The notes under the pieces are model-generated. The model searched no databases. It was not told where the DNA came from and saw nothing but the letters and a program-made list of their open reading frames with translations. A stretch of DNA of 28,885 bases, taken from positions 1 through 28,885 of the forward strand of contig WJJC01000142.1 in the NCBI GenBank assembly GCA_014729945.1. The letters run 5' to 3'. Origin of the DNA: Candidatus Bathyarchaeota archaeon. GTDB lineage: Archaea; Thermoproteota; Bathyarchaeia; TCS64. The first letter of the stretch is position 1; each line of letters starts with the position of its first letter. The position numbers were made by a program, and so were the translations under genes. Positions 1 to 7,179 of the stretch are shown here, one piece after another.

Positions 1-249
1 CTGGGTGCCTACGAAGCTGAGAGCAGTTCCTGTATTACCTGTGCTTGCCTCGATTATGGTGTAACCTGGTTTCAGCAAACCTTTCTCCTCTGCGCCGCGT
101 ATCATCTCAAGGGCTATGCGATCCTTCAGGCTTCCGCTTGGATTCAGATACTCGGCTTTGACGAAAACATTACCAGTATTAGAAACCTTATTCAGCTTTA
201 TAAGAGGCGTATTTCCTATCGAGTCTAGAATAGAGTCCATGTATCTCAT
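1..249 (-). CDS. Cysteine synthase / cystathionine beta-synthase family, N-terminal part (cut by window edge)
   Basis: This is the first 83 residues of a PLP-dependent beta-replacement enzyme that makes cysteine from an activated serine and sulfide, or a related thioether; the rest lies beyond base 1. The N-terminus reads IGNTPLIKLN, then NPSGSLKDR with the Schiff-base lysine at residue 42, then EASTGNTGTAL, the loop that binds the substrate carboxylate. Two ATGs are possible (249 and 240). A TATA-like TTTTTTAATA on the minus strand at 275-284 sits about 29 bases before 249, which favours a leaderless start there. It lies 42 bases downstream of a cysteine desulfurase gene, so the pair probably makes and uses cysteine sulfur. 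The family is clear; the exact substrate cannot be told from this fragment. Confidence 0.9.
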   Translation of the reverse strand, partial: MRYMDSILDSIGNTPLIKLNKVSNTGNVFVKAEYLNPSGSLKDRIALEMIRGAEEKGLLKPGYTIIEASTGNTGTALSFVGTQ

Positions 250-291
250 ATTACCATATGAGAACCTGTACGAGTATTAAAAAATGGAGAG

Positions 292-1494
292 TTAGCCAGT
301 GGCTATCTCTTCGACGGCAGAGATAAGGTGATCGATCTCCTCTACCGTGTTATATAGATATGTTGAGGCTCTTACGTTTCCCTGGTTCAGGTGGTATAAC
401 TCCTTCATCAAGGGCAACGCGCAGTGGTGACCACTGCGAGTAGCCACATCATACTCCAAGTCAAGAGTTAATGCTACATCATGGGGATTCATATCCTCGA
501 TGTTGAATGTTGCTAATCCAACCCGCTGCTTGGGGTCTTTTGGTCCATAAATCTCAACACCATCTATTTCACTCAAACCATCCAGAAGCCTGTTAGCCAG
601 TTTCAGATCCCATTCCTCGATATTATTCATACCCACTTGGTCCAGATATCTGCATGCAGCACCCAGACCTATAACTTGGGCGATGGCTGGTGTACCTGCT
701 TCATATTTCATGGGCGGTACAGCTAGGACGTAGTCATCGATGCTAACGTCTGCTATGGTTCCTCCTCCGATGCACAAGGGCTCGGTTGTGGGTATCTCGT
801 GTTCAGCGATATACAATCCACCTGACCCCGTGGGCCCAAGCATCTTATGACCACTGAATGCAAGGAAATCCACACCCAAATCTTGTACATTGGTCTCTAT
901 GTGAGGAATACCTTGGGCTCCATCAACTAGCACCTTGGCGCCGTGCTCATGGGCTATCTCGATTATCTCTTCTATGGGAACTATGCACCCCAAGACATTG
1001 GAGACATGAGTAACCGCAACTAGCTTGGTGGAGTCATCGATTGCCTTCTCCCAGTCAGCCAAATCGAATATGCCCTCAGTATCACTATAAACAACCTCCA
1101 CATCTGTCCCGTGTCTCTGCCTTACCCTTAACCAAGTGATGAAGTTACTATGATGTTCAATGACGCTTGTGACGATCTTATCTTCTTTCTTCCAGTCCTG
1201 GCTATTAGCCACCAGATTAATGGCCTCAGTGGTGTTCCGAAGCATAGCCACGTTAGATTTCCCCGGAGCACCTATGAACTGGGCTACCTCCTCGTGGGCT
1301 TTCTCATACTCTTCGCTAGCCATTTGGCTCCATCTATGCACACCGCGTTCAACATTAGCCCGGTACTCACGGTAAAACTCCATCTCCTTGAGCACCACTT
1401 GCTCAGGAGTTAGACTACTGGCGGCGCTATCAAGATATATCAATCCTTTTTCAAGTATAGGAAAATCGTCTCTTATAGATTCTACGTTCAACAA
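292..1494 (-). CDS. sufS: SufS/CsdA-type cysteine desulfurase (class V aminotransferase fold)
   Basis: This PLP enzyme takes sulfur from cysteine as a persulfide for Fe-S cluster and thio-cofactor synthesis, releasing alanine. The 400-residue length is normal. Visible motifs are the N-terminal DFPIL and YLDSAASSLTP, EHHSN (PLP ring stacking), DGAQG, the PLP lysine in SGHK, and the persulfide cysteine in RSGHHCALPLM, which is the group II (SufS) signature. The only start at the right place is TTG at 1494: an in-frame TGA lies nine bases upstream and the next methionine falls inside the fold. A T-rich TATA element at about 1524-1532 fits a leaderless or nearly leaderless message. GlmS lies upstream (45 bases) and cysteine synthase downstream. 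No SufB/C/D or IscU partner is in view. Confidence 0.93.
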   Translation of the reverse strand: MLNVESIRDDFPILEKGLIYLDSAASSLTPEQVVLKEMEFYREYRANVERGVHRWSQMASEEYEKAHEEVAQFIGAPGKSNVAMLRNTTEAINLVANSQDWKKEDKIVTSVIEHHSNFITWLRVRQRHGTDVEVVYSDTEGIFDLADWEKAIDDSTKLVAVTHVSNVLGCIVPIEEIIEIAHEHGAKVLVDGAQGIPHIETNVQDLGVDFLAFSGHKMLGPTGSGGLYIAEHEIPTTEPLCIGGGTIADVSIDDYVLAVPPMKYEAGTPAIAQVIGLGAACRYLDQVGMNNIEEWDLKLANRLLDGLSEIDGVEIYGPKDPKQRVGLATFNIEDMNPHDVALTLDLEYDVATRSGHHCALPLMKELYHLNQGNVRASTYLYNTVEEIDHLISAVEEIATG

Positions 1495-1539
1495 ATTGTA
1501 TCAGAAGAATGGTGGCGATGGAGATTAAAAAAGGTGAGC

Positions 1540-3363
1540 TTAGGGCACTGTGACGCTCTTCGCAAGGTTTCTCGGCTTATCAGGATCCAAGCCTTTCATT
1601 ACAGCCAAGTGGTATGCAAATAACTGGAGTGGCGTAATGTATACGATTGGCGATAATTCCTCAGGTATTCCTTTGGGCATCTCAATCACCTCGTCACTTA
1701 TCTGTTTAATCTCGTTGTCTCCCTTCTCACAGATGGATACGATACGAGCACCTCTACTTTTCATCTCCATTATACTACCAACGATATGACTGTGAGTGTC
1801 TCCTCGTGGACATACGAAGACACAGGTTACTCCTTCCTCGATGATGCTGATGGGTCCATGTTTACTCTCCCCAGCTGGATAAGCCAGTGAAGGAACATAT
1901 GTGATCTCCAGTAGCTTCAACCTGCCCTCCATTGCAGTAGCTGAGCTGATACCGCGACCAAGGAAAACAAATAACTCCTCATCCAAATGATCCCTAGCCA
2001 GTTTCTTTATCTTTTCCTCAGTTGTCTCTATAGTCTCCTCGACCCAGTCTGGCACCATGTGTAATTTTTCATCATAATCATCCAGCTCATCCTGGGATAG
2101 CTTACCCCGGTTCTTGGCTAATCTTAACGCCATCTGAGCCAACACCAAGACCTGTGATGTAAACGTCTTAGTCGCTGCTACACCAATCTCTGGTCCTGAC
2201 TGCTGTATAAGGTAAGCCCTGGAGACCCGGGTAAGAGTTGAACCCACCGTATTGGTGACCCCCAGTACCGTTGAGGCTCTCATACGGGCATGATCAATAG
2301 CTTTTAATGTATCATATGTTTCACCGGATTGGCTCACAGTCAATATTATTGAGTCAATACCCACTGTTGAACCGTACCGCTCCATGAACTCTGAGGAGAC
2401 AACGGGGAAAGTGGTTAGCCGAGCTAGTTTTGAGAAAAGATATGAACCAGCGAGACAGCTGTGATAGCTTGTACCGGCCGCGACTAGGAAAACCTCTTTA
2501 CCACGGTCAAGGAACTGGGTTAATAGGTCCAAGTATCTCTCCTGTAGCCTTAATCCATCACGTAAACTAGTTGGTTGTTCATGTATCTCCTTTAGCATGT
2601 AATGCTTGTATCCCTGTTTCTCAGCCATCTCCGAGCTCCATGTGATCTCGGTGGTTGGTCGCTCGATCTCAGATCCATCGCTGATATTGATAAGATTATA
2701 ACCATCAATATCCAGTATGGCCATCTCCCCGTTCCGCATATAGTTAACCTGATTAGTATAGGGTAAGAGAGCCGGAACATCAGAGGCGCAGTAGGTTCCA
2801 TTATCAGATATGCCTAGAACTAGAGGGCTCTCGTTGCGGGCACAGTAGATCTTATCCGGTTCATGGGTGCTCAACACCACTATGGCGTATGAGCCTTTAA
2901 GACGACGTAGAACTCGAAGCATGGCTCCTTGTAACCCAGTATCGTTTTTCATCTCCTCTTCTATTAGGTGGGGGATTACCTCGGTGTCTGTCCGTGATTT
3001 GAATATGTGTCCCTTTTCCAATAGTTCTTCTTTTAATTCAAGATAATTTTCGATTACACCGTTGTGGATTAGCGCTATGGAGCCGCTTCCATCCGTGTGA
3101 GGATGAGCGTTCTCCATTGCGGGGGCACCATGAGTGGCCCACCGAGTATGACCTAAACCGATCTTACCCTTCATCTCAAGGATATTGAGATCAGATACTA
3201 CTTTCTCAATTCTTCCTTTATCCTTGCGGATGTCCATTTGACCTTTATCTATAATTGCTACACCTGTGCTGTCATATCCTCTATATTCAAGCCGTTTCAA
3301 TCCGTCAGTTATTAGCTTGACAGCCTGCCCGTCACGAATTATACATCCAAATATCCCACACAA
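1540..3363 (-). CDS. glmS: Glutamine--fructose-6-phosphate aminotransferase (isomerising)
   Basis: GlmS forms glucosamine-6-phosphate from fructose-6-phosphate and glutamine, the entry to UDP-GlcNAc and surface glycans. Class II glutamine amidotransferases need cysteine as the first residue after Met removal. The frame is open to a GTG at 3372 (starting MFDLCGIFG), but TTG at 3363 gives MCGIFG exactly, so that start was chosen (607 residues). Domains: Ntn glutaminase at about 1-220 (YRGYDSTG, GHTRWATHG, HPHTD, HNGVIENY), then two SIS sugar-isomerase domains (SQSGETYDT in the first; GRGISSATAMEG and GESKHGPISI in the second). It ends in the usual PRNLAKSVTV tail carrying the isomerase lysine. 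All key residues seem present. A SufS gene follows 45 bases downstream. Confidence 0.96.
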   Translation of the reverse strand: MCGIFGCIIRDGQAVKLITDGLKRLEYRGYDSTGVAIIDKGQMDIRKDKGRIEKVVSDLNILEMKGKIGLGHTRWATHGAPAMENAHPHTDGSGSIALIHNGVIENYLELKEELLEKGHIFKSRTDTEVIPHLIEEEMKNDTGLQGAMLRVLRRLKGSYAIVVLSTHEPDKIYCARNESPLVLGISDNGTYCASDVPALLPYTNQVNYMRNGEMAILDIDGYNLINISDGSEIERPTTEITWSSEMAEKQGYKHYMLKEIHEQPTSLRDGLRLQERYLDLLTQFLDRGKEVFLVAAGTSYHSCLAGSYLFSKLARLTTFPVVSSEFMERYGSTVGIDSIILTVSQSGETYDTLKAIDHARMRASTVLGVTNTVGSTLTRVSRAYLIQQSGPEIGVAATKTFTSQVLVLAQMALRLAKNRGKLSQDELDDYDEKLHMVPDWVEETIETTEEKIKKLARDHLDEELFVFLGRGISSATAMEGRLKLLEITYVPSLAYPAGESKHGPISIIEEGVTCVFVCPRGDTHSHIVGSIMEMKSRGARIVSICEKGDNEIKQISDEVIEMPKGIPEELSPIVYITPLQLFAYHLAVMKGLDPDKPRNLAKSVTVP

Positions 3364-3468
3364 ATCAAACACACTCTATTTTGTATCATCTCAGTATCAT
3401 TCGGATATTAAAAGGGTTAAGTAGATACTATCAACTATATTTAACAAATCAAGCTCCTAAGGAGTTCA

Positions 3469-3663
3469 TTAACTTGGTTTTTTTGAACGCATATCCCAGT
3501 AGGCGTAGAGATAGATACCTGCGATTAGTAATGTGAACATGAGGCTGAACCTGAAGAGAGCAAAGTTGCTGTTTTTTCCGAGTACACGGCACATGGGTAT
3601 AAAGATCAATGTGGCGAGGGCAGTTAACCATATCTCGGGTTTGAATATCTCCAGTAGCTTCAT
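3469..3663 (-). CDS. Small two-helix membrane protein, function unknown
   Basis: This 64-residue protein has two predicted membrane segments (about residues 11-25 and 36-56) joined by a short loop with Arg and Lys, and a basic C-terminus. I do not recognise a family. The ATG at 3663 lies about 24 bases after a TATA-like CTATAAAC (3683-3690 on the minus strand), the spacing of a leaderless archaeal transcript, which supports this frame over the overlapping alternative in the same place. It stands alone between glmS and another membrane-protein gene on the same strand. Confidence 0.55.
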   Translation of the reverse strand: MKLLEIFKPEIWLTALATLIFIPMCRVLGKNSNFALFRFSLMFTLLIAGIYLYAYWDMRSKKPS

Positions 3664-3722
3664 GGGTTGAACTCTGTGACCTGTTTATAGATTCTTATGG
3701 AGTCATGGTATGTTTTAGTATT

Positions 3723-4046
3723 CTATTTCCACTGCTCCAGTTCCTGTTCAAGACGTATACGACGTTCCCTACTTGTATTAAGGTACCATATCAACCAGGT
3801 TATACTGTAAAAAGGTACGATATCTAATCCAGGTATTATTTCAATAATAGTTATCGCTCCAATCCAGTTAAAGAATAATACACAGAATGCAATACCTGTG
3901 AAATCTAGGAAATCCCCGTATATTGGTGTAGCCAGGAAAGGCACCATATAGTCAAGTAGATCTAGTGCTAAGCAAACAGCTAAAGTGGAAAGGTCTTCCC
4001 ATGTGAAATGTTTGGACCAAGGTGTATTGAGGGCGTATGCCTCCAT
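3723..4046 (-). CDS. Three-helix integral membrane protein, function unknown
   Basis: This 107-residue protein has three hydrophobic stretches at about residues 18-38, 50-70 and 72-90, then a charged Arg/Glu-rich tail that probably lies in the cytoplasm. A Gly/Pro-rich turn (IIPGLDIVPF) links the last two helices, and an acidic pair (LDLLDY) lies in the first. I do not recognise the family. The ATG at 4046 follows a TATA-like TTTTTTATA at 4077-4086 (minus strand) by about 35 bases, so it has its own promoter. It may share a role with the small membrane protein just downstream, but only proximity suggests that. Confidence 0.65.
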   Translation of the reverse strand: MEAYALNTPWSKHFTWEDLSTLAVCLALDLLDYMVPFLATPIYGDFLDFTGIAFCVLFFNWIGAITIIEIIPGLDIVPFYSITWLIWYLNTSRERRIRLEQELEQWK

Positions 4047-4145
4047 TAATCCACCAGTAATATGGTAGACTTAGAAGTATAAAAAAGGAATAGTAAGTAT
4101 CTTGAATATGTAATATACGGTTATTGTCTAGGTTAGAAAAGGGGG

Positions 4146-4415
4146 TTAGTCGCGGATGCCCTCAAGAACACTAATGGCGTTCCAGATTCTGGTACGACTG
4201 TACATGGGCATATTTGGATCCTGACTGATCTCCTCAAGGACGCTTATACTGTTAGCTGCCCTTGCCGCGATGCTCAAGCTGGGGTCATCAAGCATGTCTG
4301 CTGCGCTCTTCGCTGTTCTTCGAATATTTCTTGGGGTCGTATTATCATCAGCTATCATGCTAAGAATCTGTTTAGCTTGTTCAAGTTTCTTTTTATATTC
4401 TTCTGCTTTGCTCAT
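4146..4415 (-). CDS. UPF0147 family protein
   Basis: This is a small, all-helical archaeal protein of unknown function, about 89 residues, matching the family in length and pattern: a Lys/Glu-rich N-terminus, TTPRNIRRTAKSA, then AARAANSISVLEEIS, DPNMP and RTRIWNAISVLE. The frame allows starts at GTG 4424, ATG 4421 and ATG 4415. The GGTG at 4424-4427 is placed eight bases before ATG 4415, so MSKAEEYKKKL was chosen. It is separated by 60 bases from a HAD-phosphatase gene upstream on the same strand and could be read with it. UPF0147 proteins are widespread in archaea and absent from bacteria, so this gene helps fix the domain of origin. Confidence 0.92.
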   Translation of the reverse strand: MSKAEEYKKKLEQAKQILSMIADDNTTPRNIRRTAKSAADMLDDPSLSIAARAANSISVLEEISQDPNMPMYSRTRIWNAISVLEGIRD

Positions 4416-4483
4416 TACCATCACACCTTGAATAATGCAGGATTTAGTCTATAGGATAATGATTTGGTTAAAAATCTTTGTGA

Positions 4484-5170
4484 TTATATAACATCTATGG
4501 TCTCTAGATAGGAGGGCAGATCAGCCACCGATGGAATGAAATGTTCTGGCGGCTCTTCGTTCACCCAACTCCCCATCCCTCTCCGACCCGTTGCTACACC
4601 AATGAAGATACAACCACTGTTTTTAGCACTATCACGGTCTATCTGGTGATCTCCCACCATGACAACCTCATCCACTGATAGATTCATCAATTTCACAGTA
4701 TGATCAATAGCTCCCTTGTAGGGTTTTGGCTCAGGCGTCTCATGTCTACCTAAAATAACATCAAACAGATTATAGACACCCAATTTTTTCATAGCCTGAA
4801 CAGCGTATGCATGGTGACTCCGGGTAAGAATAGCTAGTTTTAGTCCTTTCTCCTTCAATGTTTTAAGGGCTTGTCTAGCACCAGGTATTTCCACTAGGTT
4901 GGCTATTGCTTTTAACTCACCTTGATTCATGATCTGTTCAATCTGTTCCACTAGACTATCGCATTCATTTTTGGGTTTAGATTGTTTCTCCCACTCAAGC
5001 TGCGCGTCCTCTATTATCTGTACCGTTGTTTGATCAGTGGGGCTCAATGTTCCCTCAGGATGCCCGTAGTTCTCCAATAGGGTAATCATTCGTGTCTTCA
5101 TTTCCACGAAATCTATCTTAGTTTGTATCAAGGTACTGTCAAGATCGAATATTACGCCTTTTAGCTTCAA
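4484..5170 (-). CDS. HAD-superfamily phosphatase (phosphoglycolate phosphatase-like)
   Basis: This 228-residue haloacid-dehalogenase phosphatase has all four motifs: FDLDSTL with the nucleophile Asp 9 and acid/base Asp 11, LTRSHH with Thr 116, a lysine around 149 in EPKPYK, and GDHQIDRD with metal-binding Asp 174 and 178. The helical cap lies between motifs I and II (about residues 18-95). Such enzymes remove phosphate from small metabolites; phosphoglycolate or a nucleotide is plausible, but the substrate cannot be read from sequence. The start is TTG at 5170, giving MKLKGVIFDLD; no ATG is available before motif I. A TATA-like TTATACC lies about 30 bases upstream. A small Cys-rich gene diverges from it. 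Confidence 0.88.
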   Translation of the reverse strand: MKLKGVIFDLDSTLIQTKIDFVEMKTRMITLLENYGHPEGTLSPTDQTTVQIIEDAQLEWEKQSKPKNECDSLVEQIEQIMNQGELKAIANLVEIPGARQALKTLKEKGLKLAILTRSHHAYAVQAMKKLGVYNLFDVILGRHETPEPKPYKGAIDHTVKLMNLSVDEVVMVGDHQIDRDSAKNSGCIFIGVATGRRGMGSWVNEEPPEHFIPSVADLPSYLETIDVI

Positions 5171-5220
5171 CTTGTCTGGGCTAGTTGTTATAGTAGGGTA
5201 TAACGTTTTCCAGTAATGTC

Positions 5221-5233
5221 TTAATATATTAAA
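5221..5233. promoter_or_regulatory. TATA-like element between divergent genes
   Basis: TTAATATATTAAA is nearly symmetrical and lies between the HAD phosphatase (leftward) and the small Cys-rich gene (rightward, ATG 5245/5248). For the rightward gene it is about 20 bases from the start, slightly short for a leaderless promoter. Its symmetry means it could also serve the leftward gene with a 25-30 base leader. Confidence 0.4.
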
Positions 5234-5244
5234 CCAGATAAAAG

Positions 5245-5451
5245 ATGATGGTTACCTGCGGACTCTGTAAACATGCCATGAAAATTGATGAAGAGACACG
5301 TTTCTATCTAAGCCAAGAAAACAAGGAAATAGTAAACATACTAGAAAACAGGGGATTTAGTTTGGACGAGTTCTGCTACTGTAAAAAACTAGGTTACATA
5401 GAATCAGTGATAATGAAAAGAACATGCAAAGAATATGAGCCTGAAAACTAA
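5245..5451 (+). CDS. Small Cys-rich (probable zinc-binding) protein
   Basis: This 68-residue protein has five cysteines in the arrangement C5-x2-C8 ... C44-x-C46 ... C61, with a charged helix-like middle. That pattern suggests a small metal-binding or zinc-ribbon-like fold, but I do not recognise the family. The frame begins ATG ATG GTT; either ATG could start it. It diverges from the HAD gene and converges on S26e, whose stop lies 13 bases beyond. It is one of few plus-strand genes here. The codon pattern looks coding and the cysteines are spaced as in real zinc proteins. Confidence is moderate because the gene is short. Confidence 0.6.
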   Translation: MMVTCGLCKHAMKIDEETRFYLSQENKEIVNILENRGFSLDEFCYCKKLGYIESVIMKRTCKEYEPEN

Positions 5452-5463
5452 TAAAGAGAAATA

Positions 5464-5697
5464 TTAGACGTATTTCCGGTGCTTAGCACAAGAGACACAG
5501 TAATACACTGTGTTCTTACCAGAGTGAATACGTGCACCCTGATCTTTCAGGATCTTGATAAGCCGCCTATTAAGCGGTAAACCATGTCTTCTCTTAGCTA
5601 TGGCTTTATCTCGTGGTACTAGGGCACCACACTGGGCGCATTCCACGGATTTGGCTCTACCGCTTTGGCCTTTCTTCCTGGTGATTTTTGAACTCAT
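5464..5697 (-). CDS. rps26e: Small ribosomal subunit protein eS26 (S26e)
   Basis: Ribosomal protein eS26 binds near the mRNA exit channel of the small subunit. The 77-residue sequence shows the basic N-terminus, the zinc-binding pairs C20-x2-C23 and C67-x2-C70, and the conserved VPRDKAIAKR segment. A strong Shine-Dalgarno GAGGTGA lies four bases before ATG 5697. In archaea eS26 is found mainly in TACK and Asgard lineages, a useful hint on taxonomy. It is third in an alba-csp-S26e series on the minus strand, separated from csp by 97 bases that contain a small hairpin. Confidence 0.93.
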   Translation of the reverse strand: MSSKITRKKGQSGRAKSVECAQCGALVPRDKAIAKRRHGLPLNRRLIKILKDQGARIHSGKNTVYYCVSCAKHRKYV

Positions 5698-5701
5698 TTT
5701 T

Positions 5702-5708
5702 TCACCTC
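5702..5708 (-). promoter_or_regulatory. Shine-Dalgarno site of S26e
   Basis: On the minus strand GAGGTGA lies four bases before the ATG at 5697. It is one of the strongest ribosome-binding sites in the window and agrees with S26e being translated from an internal operon position. Confidence 0.8.
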
Positions 5709-5754
5709 ACATTTTTAATCGTAGAGACACCTTTTGGGCGTCCATGAATCTTTG

Positions 5755-5769
5755 CTCCTCAGAGAGGAG
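5755..5769 (-). other. Small perfect hairpin between csp and S26e
   Basis: CTCCTC-AGA-GAGGAG forms a six-base stem with a three-base loop in the 97-base gap between csp and S26e. No T-run follows it on the minus strand, so it is not a classical terminator. It could be a processing or stability element in the shared transcript, or chance. Confidence 0.35.
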
Positions 5770-5794
5770 GAAATTCTAATTAGGTCCTATTTGT

Positions 5795-5992
5795 TTAGCC
5801 GAGGACTTTGACGTTCACTGCACGAGGGCCTTTTGTTGTGCTCTCAAGTTCGAACTCGACTTTTTGGCCTTTCATTAGTGCATGTGTTTCATCTAACTCT
5901 GAATAGTGAACGAATACATCGTCTTCCTCATCTTCTATCTCTATGAACCCGTATCCTCTTCCATCCAGCCATCGTGTAACTTCACCTTCCAA
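5795..5992 (-). CDS. csp: Cold-shock-domain protein (CspA family)
   Basis: This 65-residue single OB-fold protein binds single-stranded RNA or DNA and melts RNA structure. RNP1 is GYGFIEIE (about residues 13-20) and RNP2 is DVFVHYS (25-31). The open frame reaches GTG 6001, but a perfect Shine-Dalgarno GGAGGTGA (5998-6005) covers that codon and sits five bases before TTG 5992. Starting there gives MEGEVTRWLDGRGYGF, the usual CspA N-terminus, so TTG 5992 was chosen. The alba stop codon (6007-6009) is two bases from the Shine-Dalgarno site, so the two genes are tightly coupled. The acidic EDEEDD insert before RNP2 is a small oddity. Confidence 0.92.
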   Translation of the reverse strand: MEGEVTRWLDGRGYGFIEIEDEEDDVFVHYSELDETHALMKGQKVEFELESTTKGPRAVNVKVLG

Positions 5993-5997
5993 AAGTC

Positions 5998-6005
5998 TCA
6001 CCTCC
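5998..6005 (-). promoter_or_regulatory. Shine-Dalgarno site that decides the csp start
   Basis: GGAGGTGA on the minus strand lies five bases before TTG 5992. It overlaps the alternative GTG start at 6001, which therefore cannot use it. It follows directly on the alba stop codon. Confidence 0.75.
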
Positions 6006-6006
6006 G

Positions 6007-6282
6007 CTATTGATCGTTTTTCTCCAGTATGATGGTCATGTTACTAACGTTTCGCATCTCTCCGTCTGATGATTCTAGCTCATCGGTTCCAATCTCAATT
6101 GATTTTATCTCGACTCCATTTAGGTACCTGTTTCGTGTTACCTCTACGGCGTCTACGGCTCTGCTGATAGCTGAGCCTCTGGCTAGTAGTTTTGCGGTGT
6201 CATTGTCGTGAAGCGTCTGGATGATCGCTTGACAATAGTTCAGTAATGGTTTCTTTCCAACGTAGATGATGTTATTCGACAT
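6007..6282 (-). CDS. albA: Alba family DNA/RNA-binding chromatin protein
   Basis: Alba is a small dimeric protein that coats archaeal DNA and also binds RNA. The sequence opens NIIYVGKKPLLNYCQAI with the lysine pair that contacts nucleic acid (acetylated in some species), followed by ARGSAISRAVDAVEV and the C-terminal strands ending in ILEKN. The frame allows GTG 6291, but ATG 6282 gives the usual MSNNIIYVGKKP start (91 residues) and was chosen. A TATA-like TTTATAAATT at about 6386-6396 would give a leader near 80 bases; a closer TTTGATTAAAGG (about 6303-6314) would give a leaderless message. It heads the alba-csp-S26e operon. Confidence 0.94.
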   Translation of the reverse strand: MSNNIIYVGKKPLLNYCQAIIQTLHDNDTAKLLARGSAISRAVDAVEVTRNRYLNGVEIKSIEIGTDELESSDGEMRNVSNMTIILEKNDQ

Positions 6283-6404
6283 TTTGACCACTTTGAAATC
6301 TCCCTTTAATCAAAATTCTGTGAACTCTGGAGGGAAATCTCGTGTTTGTAAAATAATCAATCACTATTATTAAGGGTATTGTAGCAATTTATAAAAGAAT
6401 AAAG

Positions 6405-6446
6405 AAAAAACAAGAACAAAACCACATAAAAAAAGGTATTAAAAAA
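6405..6446 (-). terminator. Oligo-T terminator after the amidotransferase gene
   Basis: Directly after the amidotransferase stop the minus strand carries three T-runs: T6 (6441-6446), T7 (6428-6434) and T6 (6405-6410). Intrinsic archaeal terminators are runs of T without a required hairpin, so this stretch should end the coiled-coil/amidotransferase transcript before the alba promoter. Confidence 0.6.
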
Positions 6447-6452
6447 TAGGAT

Positions 6453-7160
6453 TTATTTCTGTTGAAGAAAATTTTTCATTATTTTTTCCGCTAAAACACA
6501 CATCTTATCCTCGTATAGACGGCACTCCTCCAATACTTGTTTACGTGTCTTTCCAATGGCTTTAGGTTCATTTGGATAAGCGAAAGCCCATCTCTCAGCG
6601 TCCTCTGCGGTAATCTCTAAATGAAATATTACACCCCACACATTGTCTTTCCTGTATCCTTGAATAGGACAAGGATCCCCAGTTGCTAATAGTTCTCCAT
6701 TTGTAGGTAATGTGAACATGTCACTGTGCCAGTGGAAAACGGGGAATTTCTCTGGAAAGCCTTTGAATAAGGGATCATTAAGACCTTCTGGGGTTAGAGT
6801 CGTCGTGTAGCATCCTATTTCTTTACTTGGACTCTTCTTTACGTTTCCTCCCTGGATCTTGGATAATATCTGAGCACCACAACAGACCCCTAAACAGGGT
6901 TTTTTTGACTCAATTATATCCTCAAGATATGACCATTCTTTTCTTAGGAAATCATGGTTCAGGGCATCATTTGCGCTTATTGGGGTTGGCCCAATTATGA
7001 AGTGGGTATACTGCTGTAAAGGGGGAAAAACATCTTTAGGTCTCATATCATATGCGTGAAGTACAGTGAGTTCTGAGTTTTCTTCTAGGTATTTCTCGTA
7101 TAACCCAAGAGTTTCAGGGGGATCGTTTTGAATTATTAAAACCTTATTCAATTCGTTCAA
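6453..7160 (-). CDS. Class I glutamine amidotransferase (GuaA-N/GATase1-like)
   Basis: This stand-alone GATase1 domain of 235 residues hydrolyses glutamine or a gamma-glutamyl compound to release ammonia. The nucleophile elbow is GVCCGAQ with Cys 93, and the His-Glu pair is in IFHLEIT (His 180, Glu 182). Most relatives have FHPE; here proline is replaced by leucine. No synthetase domain follows, so it resembles the GMP-synthase-like amidotransferases of COG0518, many of which lack a known acceptor. The start must be TTG (7160, or 7151), because a TAA lies directly upstream and no ATG is near. It begins 19 bases after the coiled-coil gene, so the two are probably one operon, ended by an oligo-T tract. 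Confidence 0.85.
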   Translation of the reverse strand: MNELNKVLIIQNDPPETLGLYEKYLEENSELTVLHAYDMRPKDVFPPLQQYTHFIIGPTPISANDALNHDFLRKEWSYLEDIIESKKPCLGVCCGAQILSKIQGGNVKKSPSKEIGCYTTTLTPEGLNDPLFKGFPEKFPVFHWHSDMFTLPTNGELLATGDPCPIQGYRKDNVWGVIFHLEITAEDAERWAFAYPNEPKAIGKTRKQVLEECRLYEDKMCVLAEKIMKNFLQQK

Positions 7161-7179
7161 TTAATGATAACTGTGACGG

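Noticed and set aside
3449..3631. 60-residue frame overlapping the small two-helix gene
   Set aside because: The alternative frame (3469-3663) has two membrane helices and a TATA box at leaderless distance; this one has neither.
6007..6009. Global reassignment of TAG to an amino acid
   Set aside because: TAG closes albA here and also pcm, the PUA gene, the amidohydrolase and the 22148 gene at the expected family length, and nothing homologous follows.
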